In this document: positions 1-10,669 of the stretch, one piece after another | Layout: each line of letters opens with the position of its first letter | Position numbering within the stretch: the first letter of the stretch is position 1 | Origin: Macropodus opercularis | Lineage: Eukaryota; Chordata; Actinopteri; Anabantiformes; Osphronemidae | Assembly: GCA_030770545.1 (NCBI GenBank) | Contig: CM061091.1 | Location: 8,984,501-9,048,500, forward strand | Direction: 5' to 3' | DNA length: 64,000 bases | Position numbers and translations under genes: made by a program | The notes under the pieces: generated by a model | What the model saw: the letters and a program-made list of their open reading frames with translations, nothing else | Told to the model about the DNA's origin: nothing | Databases searched by the model: none

Positions 1-332
1 TTAAAAATAATTTTGCAGGCAGGTAGTATCAGTGTCTCTGCCACAGTGTGTGGCTGTTTGGATTTAACAATGAGTTCAGCAGGTTTGTCCAGCTCATGTG
101 CAGTGGAACTTTCAGGTGCCATCTATGTTAGAGAAACATAAAATGTTCCACAGCACACCTGATGATTTCTCACGGCTGATTTCCCAACCACTGTGCCGAA
201 TCACTGCTCTAGAGAATGCTCCACTCCCTCTGAGAGTTAGCTTCACCCCTGCTTGCATGATGGCAAAGGTTCCAGCACTTCTTCCACTGGTTTTATTGAT
301 CTTATCTGAAAGTAGAGTCGAAGGAGTTGTTG
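1..332. other. Intergenic, nothing recognised
   Basis: A 104-codon open frame on + (98-412) and an overlapping one on - show no domain, and the + frame runs into the AC microsatellite. I see no splice-bounded coding exon. Confidence 0.6.
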
Positions 333-382
333 GCACACACACACACCCAAACACACACCCCCATGCACACACACACACACAA
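333..382. repeat. AC-rich microsatellite
   Basis: Interrupted (CA)n run with short CCC interruptions, an ordinary fish microsatellite. Confidence 0.9.
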
Positions 383-437
383 AATGATCCTGCAGATTTT
401 CAATTTGTTTAAACTAATTTAGCTCTTTCTGCTGTGT

Positions 438-484
438 CAGGCTTAGTTAGTAAAAAAAAAACTTTTTTTTACTAACTAAGCCTG
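438..484. repeat. 47-bp perfect hairpin (22-bp arms)
   Basis: The arm at 438-459 (CAGGCTTAGTTAG followed by T and eight A) is the exact reverse complement of 463-484, with a three-base loop at 460-462. Perfect short foldbacks like this can be the core of a MITE or a palindromic duplication scar; no transposon ends are recognised. Confidence 0.9.
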
Positions 485-513
485 TTTAATGTCGCCTCTG
501 CCAAACTGAAGTG

Positions 514-559
514 GAGGCTGTCATGTAATGACATAGACTGTCATTACATGAACAACCTC
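514..559. repeat. Second hairpin (about 20-bp arms)
   Basis: TCATGTAATGACA (521-533) and its exact reverse complement (539-551) are separated by five bases. The stem extends outward through GAGGCTG / CAACCTC with one mismatch and one bulge. It lies only 30 bp from the 438-484 hairpin. Confidence 0.85.
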
Positions 560-3120
560 TATTATCAGGCATTGATCGAAAGTGCTGCATCACTCCTGTA
601 GGTGCATCACTTATGATCCAGGATAATATGCTTCTACTTAAGATGCAGTTTAGCAATCACAGATATGTTTAAAACCATATGGTAACAAAAGAAAAATAAG
701 TTACAAGTAAACCTTTTTATATTTTACAGTAACCCTGTGGTATCAGCACCTGATGCCAAAGAAACTGCATTAGTGTCTCACAATAGACTCAAATGTGTGT
801 CTTCTCTGGAAGAGCCCTGCATGTTGCTGACCCGGCCAACGATCTCATTCTTCTTCTCCGACAGGCTTTTAGCTTTTTGTTTGTTGCTCTTGCTTTTGTT
901 GCATATGATATTCACACAACTGGTTTACTTAATTCACACTTCAGATCATAAATTACTATCATAACAATTTACACCAGTGAAAACAATCTAGATATTCACA
1001 GAACACTGATTTGACACCTGAGCAAGTTTGACAAAGACAACAGCTTCAGAACATCTCTCAAACTGCAACTCCAGTGGAAGGTTCAAAAGCGGTTCATGTA
1101 AGGCAGAGTGGTGAAGCAGTGACATGGGGTCATGGGCAGCCAATGCTCATTGATGCAGAAGGGAAGTGAAGTTTAACCCATACTATGACAAGCATCACCT
1201 GCGTACATTCAGCATTGTTGCAGACCATGTCTTTTCATGGGAACGATATTCCCTGATGGCTGTGGCCTTGTTCAGTAGACCAATAAAGTGTTTTAAGTAC
1301 ACTAAAAAACAGCATCAACACAGCATCAATTTTCTGCTTATTCACATATGGCTGAGCTCAGCTAGACAACTAACTGCTATGTGCAACGCAATAAGCATTT
1401 TTCTAATATTAAACAAGCAAAGCAGCAGGTCTCATGTTTGGAGGAGCTTTTGAGAACTTTATGATTGTCATAATGGCCTCCATCAGACACAGACAATTTC
1501 TACATGGGACAATGACTGTAAACACAGTAACTTCTAGTGGCTTCCATCCCAATGAGAAACAATTTTTAAAGGGCTGCTGGTTCAAAAAAATCATTTCACA
1601 ACCTAAAGGCAAAATCCATTTATGACATGCTTGAAGAACACAAGTGCAGCAACTGTGTTGCACATTAGATGAAAAGCAATCAACTGGAAGAAGCTCCAGA
1701 ACCAAACAGGGTGAAGCTGCTTTAAGCTATGAAGCTGCACGGTAACTGTGTCTCAGCTTTTTACACTTATGACTAAATTACAACATGTGCTGTGCTCCTG
1801 TGGCTTTGATTGATTGGTTTCTCTACAGTGTTTTTATTTGCTACTTTGAATCTTATTACCACACTGTAACTGCACTATAGCTGTAGTTTGGATCGTTTAT
1901 TTTTTACTGTCTCTCTTTACTTCATCTTTTGTAAACCAGTCTGGACTGTTTACTCAATGTGTCAACATGCATAGCCACATTTACAAATGTGGCATTATGT
2001 TACGTTAATAGGTTGTTGAAAAATTATTCATTTTTTCCTGTGAAATGCCTACACCTCTCATAAGTAATTTGACACACACAGGCACCTCATAATGAGCTTC
2101 CTGCATTGTACTATGTAAGGCTTTGAAAAGTGATGTTGACCATATACGATACATGTATCAAAAAATGTAATTCAGAATTATCCAGTGTATCACTAAATAG
2201 ATAGAAGTCCTTGCATCCAGTTCAGCAGTCAAATAGACTTTGGACCTAAAGCTTGGTATTTGTTTTTTTTCTTTTGCTTCTTTTCGAGCTAACCTTTAAT
2301 GATAAAATCACAAAACTGAAGCTTTGTCTTCCTATGTTACAATATGTAGCTTGCAGGAGATGTGTTTAAACTCTAGAAGGTCAAGATGAACTGGGTGTCC
2401 AGTTCTCTGGACAGGACGGTGTGTTGTAGGCACATACAGTCATAACATTTCAGTTATCCTTTTTTCATTGTAGCTTTAAAACCTATAATTACTGGTGGCA
2501 CAATATATCATATTTGTTCTCATCCTGTTGCAATTTAAAGTTTAATTAAATTTATTTATTGATTCTTTTTAATTAAAAAGCTTGCTCAAGTGGGATTTGT
2601 GGGATAAATAGATTGAATTGAATTTAGATATGCTATATGCCCAATTTATAAAACTATATAAGAAATCAGGAGTGGTACTTGTTAATACAGTATTGTATAT
2701 TCAAAGAGATTAAAACTACACTTACAACTTATATCTAAGGTGTGATTTTTGAAAAGCCATGAAGATTTTTAGGCTCTATCTGTTAGGGAAACCCTTCCTC
2801 TGTCAATCTGACTCTGTCTTGAGTGTTTTCATCTCTCTGTTACGGGCCTAACATTTTTTTTAGAAAAGACTTGTACCTTGTAATTTTTTATTGGGAATAC
2901 AGGTATTCAGATGAGATTATATTTCTGTATCTCTGAATAGGAGTTATTGAAAAAAAAAGGAATATGAGTTCTGCACTGTAAATTTCTGATCTGAAGCATG
3001 GGATGTTTATGGGATTTATTCAAGTTCAGAATGACATTTCTAACCCAGGGAGAAATTGTAGGTGGGTCAGCCTCCCAGTACCAGGCACAGTGCAAGCAGA
3101 GCTGGAAAAGCACAAATTTT
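560..3120. other. Intergenic AT-rich DNA
   Basis: No supported exon. Short open frames (737-964, 1166-1453, 1409-1705) lack recognisable domains and splice context. The only identifiable piece is the L2 tail fragment near 2.6 kb. Confidence 0.6.
2571..2626 (+). mobile_element. L2-type LINE 3'-tail fragment
   Basis: The segment AATTAAAAAGCTTGCTC...GTGGGATTTGTGGG...TTGAATTGAAT resembles the 3' end of the larger L2 copy at 50780-50925, with the middle deleted. It is a short decayed relic. Confidence 0.55.
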
Positions 3121-3124
3121 ATGA

Positions 3125-3300
3125 CCAGGTCCTCGAGGTACTAGTGATTACCTTGATCAGGTGTGTCAATTGGCTTTTCCAGCTGCTGATTGACTGAACA
3201 CATTTGGTCAAGGTAATCAGTAACAGCTAGGGCAGGGAGAGTTGGAAAACCAGCAGGGCAGTGACCCTCGGTGACCTGGATTGCCCACCCCTGCCCTATA
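3125..3300. mobile_element. Foldback MITE-like element (degenerate)
   Basis: GATTACCT (3146-3153) pairs with AGGTAATC (3211-3218), and the flanking bases also pair imperfectly on both sides. The right part, read on the minus strand, gives GGGGTGGGCAATCCAGG and CTGCTGGTTTTCC, phrases common in fish hAT-type MITEs. The left end is eroded, so boundaries are approximate. Confidence 0.5.
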
Positions 3301-6300
3301 GGCATTTGCATTTCTTCTGATGAAGCCCAGAGGGTCTGAAGCACATGCCAGCAGTGTTGTATGGCCTCTCCAGATTTCCACACGACTGGGTGAAAACCAG
3401 CATATGTATTAGAGGTGCCTCTGCATCTATTACCAAAAGGATCCATCTGTGCACAGATTTTGACCAGCTTAAGGCCAGCAACGATAGAACCAATGTACAA
3501 CTTTAACGTTGGTGAGTAAATGTTGAGCACACAAAGAAGAAATGCACACTTCCATTATGCTATTCCAAGTCTTCTTATCATTTGACCCATAAAGGTCCCT
3601 ATTTTTGTTTAATACCTAACAGAGATTAAAATGTTTTTTCTTAATTCTGGAAGTATGTTGGGTACCTTTGATATTTTGGGGGGGAATTACAAAATAAAGT
3701 TTACATAGTGACATGCACATGCTATCCCAGCTGTCATTGGGCACACTCCGGTCAGGTTGCCAGCTACAGTATATGTCATCAATAAAAGCTAAATCTTTGC
3801 ATTCCACATAAGCAATTGCAAAAGATGCCCTCAGTCCTCTACTGTAGATCAAAACTAATAGAATATATAGGCAGGACTAACAGAAATAGTAGCAGGCAGT
3901 AGGAAAAAGCAAACAAATCAAGTAAGGCGCAGGAAGACAAAACCAGGAAGACAGGCAGAGGTCAGGATGAGATTGGGAAATAGAAATACATGCTTCACTT
4001 AGGCGACACTGCACTTCTCTAAGGCAGAATTCCACAGCTGCACAAGTCAAACACCATTACTGTTCCTGCTTGTGGAAAGCATTCTTCCAGATCTTGTATA
4101 GTGGCTCTAGATTGAGTTATGTATTTTTAAAACCATCTATCAAGAAAAAGATTGACTGAGTTTCATGATTCTGGGAGGGAGGGTGCAGCTCAAACAAGTA
4201 AACTAAACACATGTGAAGAGGTCAAAAAACATAGTTCCACAAAGTAGTTTAATAATAGGAACCAAACTGAGAGAAGGTGAATTCAAAGTCAAAATCTGAA
4301 AGACAAAAGCAGACAACCACAAACGCACTTCTGAAGAAGACAGAGTATTGGGATGATTAGCTGTAAGGCGCGTGGGTGTCTAGAGTACGGTCAGTTCAAA
4401 CAACCGTGCTCTGAGTAATAGTCGGATGCACTCAGCAAGTGAAAGTCAATCAAATCAAATCAGAAAGCACTTTGACATCTCTGAATTCAGTTTTTTATTT
4501 TCTATTTTAAACGTTTACATCGTGAGTACAAAGAGGAACAGCATGAAAGAAGAGTAATAACCAGAACATGCACCATAGTTATTTGTACAGTAGCCTAATG
4601 ACACATTGTGCTGCTATTTCCAGTAATGTGTGGTGGCCCATGTTGACTGGAGTCACCGTAACCAAATCAAACAAAAACAATTTGCAGTGATGCATATTTA
4701 TGCATTTAAAGCAAATAATAAATTTTCATAAACGATATACAAATTAAATCACCCCACCCTAAAACATACAGAAAGTACTGTAAAGAAAACTGCAGCTCTA
4801 GACTGGTATCATCTCCAAAGTTAAAGCTATTGAGGGTTGATGGTTTTGATTAATAAATATATTCCTTCATACTTCCTACATCTGTGGTGGATGGATGATT
4901 GGATAATATAAGCTTTTTCTTTTTTGCATTTCACTGCTGCACAAACATGTTTCGTATAGAAACTATGAAATTAAAATTGCTGAGTTAGTTATTACATGTG
5001 CACTGCTAAATCAGGCTTTGAGTATCACTGGTTCTACTTGGAACTGTCTACAAAACACCATTACAGTAAATTCCTGTATATGTAAATAAAGCACGCAAGC
5101 TCTGAACAAGGCCTGGAATTTGGTGGTAATTGGAATGAAAATATAATATCAGTAAGTTACTGTAAATGACACCAGAAAGACGAGATGCTAAAAACAAAAA
5201 CTGCAAGTGTAACAGTCAAACACGCAACTGTATTAATAGAATACAGCAATAGGCTGATGACTGTGTTTGACTGAAAATGTTTTTTCTCTTGTTTATTGTT
5301 TAAATTAGCCCTGTACAGTCTAAATCCCATTTTGTGCGTAGGTTTGTGAATGCACACCCAAATTAAAATGGCTGTACCTAGTAGTTCCTAGATGGTCATT
5401 GAGCTTTTGTGTCATTGGAAAAGAAAGTCGTCCTTCTAGATTTAAAAAAATAAATAAAACAATTGTTATACTGAAAAACTATTGTCTATAATTTATTTAC
5501 ATTTTAAAACTATGCTTGTCATGAACAGATGATTAAATGGCAAAATGCTCATTCCAAGAAATAGAGAGGAAAAACTCCAACCTCAAGATCTGCGACCTCT
5601 CTCAGTGTTTTGATCTGTCTTCTTTTCCTGTCTCCGTGTTTCAAGTCTAAACTCATCAGTGATCACTGATGATTGCCTAAGTCCTCTCAAATATCTGAAT
5701 CCCCACACACACTCAGACACAGTAGGTTTTTATCTACCAACACACAGAACACACAGAGAAACTTTATTATTCTCTCTCAGATGTGCCATCAGGCACAGAT
5801 ATATGGATGGCTATTTAATTGCTATTGTTTTTTTGTCCTTTCCCCCTGGTCCACCTTGTTTTCTGTCTCTATTTTCTATTCTGTTTTTCATTCCAGCTCT
5901 GCTTCAGGGGTTTACAGAAAAGGCTGAGATACAATTTGCCATCATAATCTCTCTCTACCTCAGTCTGGCTACGCTTGGATGACAATGTGTGTGTGTCTGT
6001 GCTTGTGTGTGTCTGTGTGTGTGTTTGCTCTAGGTGATGAGAGTAATTGAAAAAGACTGTCACGTATGAAGTGTCTCTACAGCCTGAGTGTGTACATGCA
6101 TATATTTCTTGTCCTGGCTAAGGTTAAAGCACACCAAACATAATTTTTTTAAATTATATTTCCAGGAGCTAAAGTTATTTGGATTCATGTTTGAAAATAT
6201 AATTACACACTGATCTTAATTATGTCTTTAATAAAACATGCCATTTAAATTAATTTTACATCTAATGTAACGCATTCACGTTGTGATCAACAAAGTAAGC

Positions 6301-9157
6301 TTAAAGCTTTGTGTCAAAGATAGAAATGTATAAGTGATTACTCATGTTTACTTATAGTGTGATTAATATCAACATACATAGTTGGGGCTTAGAAAACAGA
6401 TAAAGACAAAGGCTAACATTAACATCCAACAAGAGTTAAGATGAAAATATATCAGTGTGTGTAGTAATTACAACGAGCAGTCGTGCCAGTGAATGTCGTG
6501 AATAACCATATACAGACAGTGATGCACATCTCTGTGGTGACTCTCTAGCCCATGTAAAGGCTGAACCAGCACTGGAAGTAGCCCAGAACTAGCTATTGTA
6601 GTTCAGCCAAAAGAGAATGAGCCACAAAATGCTCATTCTGTGGCAAGCAATAAACACAAAATCTAATGAACAGTTATGTAAGGTGGGGAAAGGATAACTG
6701 TGCACATAGTTACTTTAGTTGCTTATAAAATCTGCTACAGTAGGTGATTCACCAAAAGCGAAAAACAACAGGCCTTTGTGCATTCATAACACGTATTGTT
6801 GTATAAGAAAGCAAGTCATGGCTGACCATAGTGTTTATATGTTGTGTTTATTTAAATGTTAAGGCCACTGCAGATGAATCATACTGCACCTTTTTAAATG
6901 TTACATAAGACTGACAAATTTACATCTACTGTTATGTATAAAAATTCCAATAACTCTACAGTATACAGTACAAGAAGCTTCCCCTTTTCAATATTTAATG
7001 GTCAGTTGTTTCTCTTCATACAGTCATAAAGTGAAGATGCAAGGCTTGAAGCTTTGTTTTGGTATTGTATGAGCTGGGACTATGATGTCATTGAAAAAGA
7101 CAAAAAGAAAAATGAATGAAAAATGTGTTATCAGATGACAGATTCTCAATATTTATTTCATTTCTTATTAATATTGAATATGAAGCTGCCTGTGGTTAAT
7201 GCTAATGTTCGTCTTTTCCACTATATATGATCTTATTTTTAATGTTAAGTTTAATTGTGTGTGTATGTTTGCCTAGATAGATAGATTCTCCAGCTCTGCT
7301 TCCAGGTATGCCCTTATTTGGAGATCTGCCTCTCTGTCCCACAGTAAGTATCTATATTACTTTCATTTGTCATTCCCTCCTTAAAAGCAAGTCTGCAGGC
7401 ATCCCTTCCCTGCCAGATTGTGTTGCATCGTGATCACACTCAGGCCTTTTCTAAACCCGTTTTGCCCCCAGTCTGTAAGTTTGCCTGCTGTTTTGACTGT
7501 GGAATTGCTTTGTACAATTAAGCCTGCATGACTGGATATGATGATGCTTGAGTATACACTGCTCCGCTTAGTGATGGAACTGTGTGTTTTGTCATAATAA
7601 AAATAGCTCAAATCTAGAATTCAAACCTTTAAATATATTGGATCCTCACTCAGCTACTGTATACTGTACTTACTGTGCGTGACACTCACTCACAACCAGA
7701 AAATTGTTCACTCTCTTAATGCTCCAGCTATCATCACCATTTTAAAGCACTGCGGTAAACAAATTGCTCGAAATTGTGAAATCAGCTTGGTTCCTCACTC
7801 CCAGTATCTTCAAACACTAACGCCATCACAAAACACATTCCGTCAGCCAGTTAATGTTGTCAGTATTCACCTTTTCTTATTCATAGACTCACTCACTCGA
7901 GAACTTGCATTCTAGCCTGCCTAGACAGGAACCTCTGCCACAGACATTCAACCTGTTTGTTTATTACATCTTTGATCCTTTCTGTCAGCTTGCTTTGAGC
8001 TTAGCTAAGATAATTGAAATCTTACATGCACAAAACATGGCTAATTTAATATATAATTGTGAGGAACACCTCTGTTTGCAGTTCACGAAATGAAGTGAAT
8101 AGTAGTGATCTTTTATGTTGTGTTTTTATGGAACACAGCCTTTATACATATTGATATTGGGGGAAAACTACAGGTTAGTGGTTTCCTTATCACACCATGC
8201 ATACTACTGTTAAAACGTTTATCATAGTGTCAAAAATTCATAGAATTCCAAGAAAAAAAATATGGTGACATTTGGCGTGGAACTGGTGGCAGTTATCACA
8301 ATACCTGTACATTACAAGGAGCGCAGATGCTTTGGAGAATCCAAAGCTTCCTTTTAAAGTGACCCAGTCAGAGCCAAGACCTGAACTCAATACAGATAAC
8401 ATGCAACCCGGATTCAGAATTTACTGGACATTGCTTCACAGTTAAAGTTCAAATAGTCATTGACTAGATACATACTTAGAAATCTATATTCATATCCAGT
8501 GTTTGTTGAAAGCAACACTTACTCTAAGACCCCTCCCTAAAATAAGCAAGAACAAGGCCTGATAGAGCATCTTTTTTTTCACACTGACAATTATTGTGAA
8601 AATCATTCATGACCTACTGTGACTCTAACCCATTTAATGACACTGATTACACATTTTACACTCCGTTTTAGGCTCCAAGCACGTGTTGCTTCTTTCATCG
8701 TGGCATTCTGAAAGGCAAAACCCCCAGTATGATCCCAGGGTGTCAAGCAATGAAAATTTGTCTTTTGGCATTTAAAAAGGCCAGGCACACAATGCTGGCT
8801 GATGTCCTTTTTTTCTGTACACAGATTTTTTTCGCTGATTTAAATTTACTTGTGTCAAATGGTCTGCTTTAGCTTTCGTCCGTCTGTGACCAAATTCGAC
8901 TTAAAGTTGAATTTTCCTTGATTTTTAAACGTCTCCGGGTCAAACAACAGTAGTGTACTGCTCCATGTTTCCACAGACACTGAATAACAGCTGTTACCAG
9001 ATAAGTATTGTTCTTCGTGCAGAATAAAGACTCTAGGTGATGTGACGCTGATCACACACACAACATTTTTTATTAACTACTCTTTCATCCTATCAAGACA
9101 ATATTGACATGTTTGTAAAAGAGACAATAATATGGCATTCTTAGCCAAATCACAGAT
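3301..9157. other. Intergenic DNA with scattered microsatellites
   Basis: AT-rich, with no domain-bearing open frame. A GT microsatellite sits near 5985-6030. Open frames such as 3141-3530 (-) and 5659-5982 (+) are unsupported. Confidence 0.6.
5985..6030. repeat. GT microsatellite, interrupted
   Basis: Interrupted GTGTGT runs broken by CTGTGCTT and CT. Confidence 0.85.
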
Positions 9158-9242
9158 TACACTGTCATGGATCAACGGCACCGAGTTAGGGGCAGTGCCA
9201 GCGACGGTAAGGACCAGGCAGATAGGCGCTTCAAATTAGTCA

Positions 9243-9362
9243 CTTTTATTCAACAAAAAGCTGAGCGTGCCAAAAACCAAGACGCCGGAACAGGCAAACA
9301 AAACAGAAGAGTAGAAGAAGAAGAAGTAGAACATTCAGAAGTCCTTACAACCAAAAGCGGAG
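9243..9362 (-). repeat. Direct repeat copy 1 inside the LTR unit (polyadenylation region)
   Basis: About 120 bp, nearly identical to 10299-10408. On the minus strand it ends TTTTTGTTGAATAAAAG, containing AATAAA. This copy has an extra GAA-rich insertion. Confidence 0.85.
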
Positions 9363-9380
9363 CCCAGTCCATCCACCGGG

Positions 9381-10283
9381 TCACCGGAACAGGAACAGGA
9401 GACGAACCCCTCCTGGGGTCGCCGGAGCAGGAACAGAAGACGGACCCCTCCCGGGGTTGCACATGGCGAGAACAGGAACCTGCATGGACCCTCCAGGCCG
9501 CACGAAACCAGGACACCTGAGCACATGACGAGGACAGGGAGCAGACCCTCCATTGGGCCGCACATGACAAAGACAGGGAGCGGACCCTCCATGGGACCGC
9601 TCGAACAGGAGCCTGTGGGGACTCTCCAGGATGCACAAAACCAGGACACCTGAGGACATGACTAGGACAGGAAGCGGACCCTCCATTGGGCCGCACATGA
9701 CGAGGACAGGAACCTGCATGGACCCTCCAGGCCGCACGAAACCAGGACACCTGAGCACATGACGAGGACAGGAAGCGGACCCTCCCGCAGGCTGCACATG
9801 ACGAGGACTGGAACGTGGCGGAACGTTTGAAGACGGTGCTTGTTGTGACGTGGGAGTCTGGGCAGCCGGCGTTGATTGCGGTTGCAGCGGCGTAAGGACC
9901 AAGGTAGCCGGTGTCGCCAGTGGGTGCTGCTTTGTGGAAGCCTGGGTGGCCGGCGTCCATGGCTGCTGTGGCGTGAAGGCCTGAGCAGCAGGCTCGGCGT
10001 GGCGTGGAGCAGCTTGAGCAGCATGGTCAGGGTGGCGTGGAGCAGCATGGTCAGGGTGGCGTGGAGCAGCATGGTCTGAGTCAGAAACGGTGGAAGCAGG
10101 TGGTGAGTAGAGTGGGTCCGCCTGAAGCTTCAGCTCCTTCCAGATGCGGCGGGCCACAGAGGGAGCGAGGCAAGGAGCGAGGCAAGGAGCGAGGCAAGGA
10201 GCGAGGCAAGGAGCGAGGCAAGGAGCGAGGCAAGGAGCGAGGCAAGGAGCGAGCTCCGGCGTACAGCATGGGCCGAGGCGCAT
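9381..10283 (-). CDS. 300-codon repetitive open frame inside the LTR unit (doubtful protein)
   Basis: Starts at 10283 and encodes, in order: a run of seven LAPC tetrapeptides, a linker, HAAPRHPD octapeptides, a Thr/Pro/Gln-rich stretch, then irregular repeats containing CPRHVLRCPGFVRPGG. There is no signal peptide, membrane segment or known domain. The frame stays open largely because the tandem repeats lack stop codons, and overlapping frames on both strands are open too, so a real product is doubtful. Composition is far more GC-rich than the flanks. Confidence 0.25.
   Translation of the reverse strand: MRLGPCCTPELAPCLAPCLAPCLAPCLAPCLAPCLAPCLAPSVARRIWKELKLQADPLYSPPASTVSDSDHAAPRHPDHAAPRHPDHAAQAAPRHAEPAAQAFTPQQPWTPATQASTKQHPLATPATLVLTPLQPQSTPAAQTPTSQQAPSSNVPPRSSPRHVQPAGGSASCPRHVLRCPGFVRPGGSMQVPVLVMCGPMEGPLPVLVMSSGVLVLCILESPHRLLFERSHGGSAPCLCHVRPNGGSAPCPRHVLRCPGFVRPGGSMQVPVLAMCNPGRGPSSVPAPATPGGVRLLFLFR
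9440..9812. repeat. Irregular minisatellite, about 35-60 bp units
   Basis: Repeated blocks start ACCCTCC and carry GGCCGCACATGACGAGGACAGG or ACCAGGACACCTGAG phrases. Units alternate in two or three lengths rather than forming a simple array. Confidence 0.8.
10010..10079. repeat. 24-bp tandem repeat, about three units
   Basis: Unit AGCAGCATGGTCAGGGTGGC plus GTGG. On the minus strand one unit encodes eight residues (HAAPRHPD). Confidence 0.85.
10163..10253. repeat. 12-bp tandem repeat, 7.6 copies
   Basis: Unit GAGCGAGGCAAG, with seven perfect copies and a partial eighth. The unit has no stop codon in several frames, giving (ERGK)n on + and (LAPC)n or (SLPR)n on -. Confidence 0.95.
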
Positions 10284-10298
10284 AAGGCCTTTTATAAG

Positions 10299-10408
10299 CT
10301 TTTATTCAACAAAAAGCTGAGCGTGCCAAAAACCAAGACGCCCGAACAGGCAAACAAAACAGAAGAGTAGAAGAAAACACTCAGAAGTCCTTACAACCAA
10401 AAGCGGAG
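10299..10408 (-). repeat. Direct repeat copy 2 inside the LTR unit
   Basis: Second copy of the AATAAA-bearing segment at 9243-9362; it differs by the GAA-rich indel and a few substitutions. The two copies bracket all the minisatellite DNA. Confidence 0.85.
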
Positions 10409-10669
10409 TGCCGGGCTCGCCGTCAGTCGGTGGTCCAGTTCAGGAGTCAGGTTCAGTGGCAAGGAGTAGCATAGATGTGCAGAGCATGGAAAAGCAAGGG
10501 GAAGCAGGAGCGACGTCCCGACACGATACGGAGCTTAAATCAGGAAAACAGGTGCAATAAAACAATCAGGTAGATGCAGTGCAGATGGTGGGGGTGTGGT
10601 GTGAGTCTCCCCTGCAGCCCTTCAAAGTAAGAGCCCTGACGAACCTGGAGTGTGGATCGTGACATACAC

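Larger units (their letters stand above)
9163..10664 (-). mobile_element. LTR-retrotransposon-derived unit (large solo LTR or non-autonomous element) with internal minisatellites
   Basis: On the minus strand the unit begins TGTCACGATCC at 10664 and ends GATCCATGACA at 9163, i.e. TG...CA termini. It is flanked by an exact 5-bp direct repeat TACAC (9158-9162 and 10665-10669), the signature of LTR integration. Two copies of a segment containing an AATAAA signal (9243-9362 and 10299-10408) lie in direct orientation, separated by tandem repeats and a 300-codon open frame. No gag, protease, reverse transcriptase or integrase is present. It may be one long LTR that grew by internal duplication, or a U3-R / R-U5 remnant after deletion of a provirus body. 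The family is probably Gypsy-like; that is inference. Confidence 0.7.

Noticed and set aside
9250..10285. Additional + and - frames through the minisatellites
   Set aside because: Tandem units without stops open several frames at once; none has independent support.
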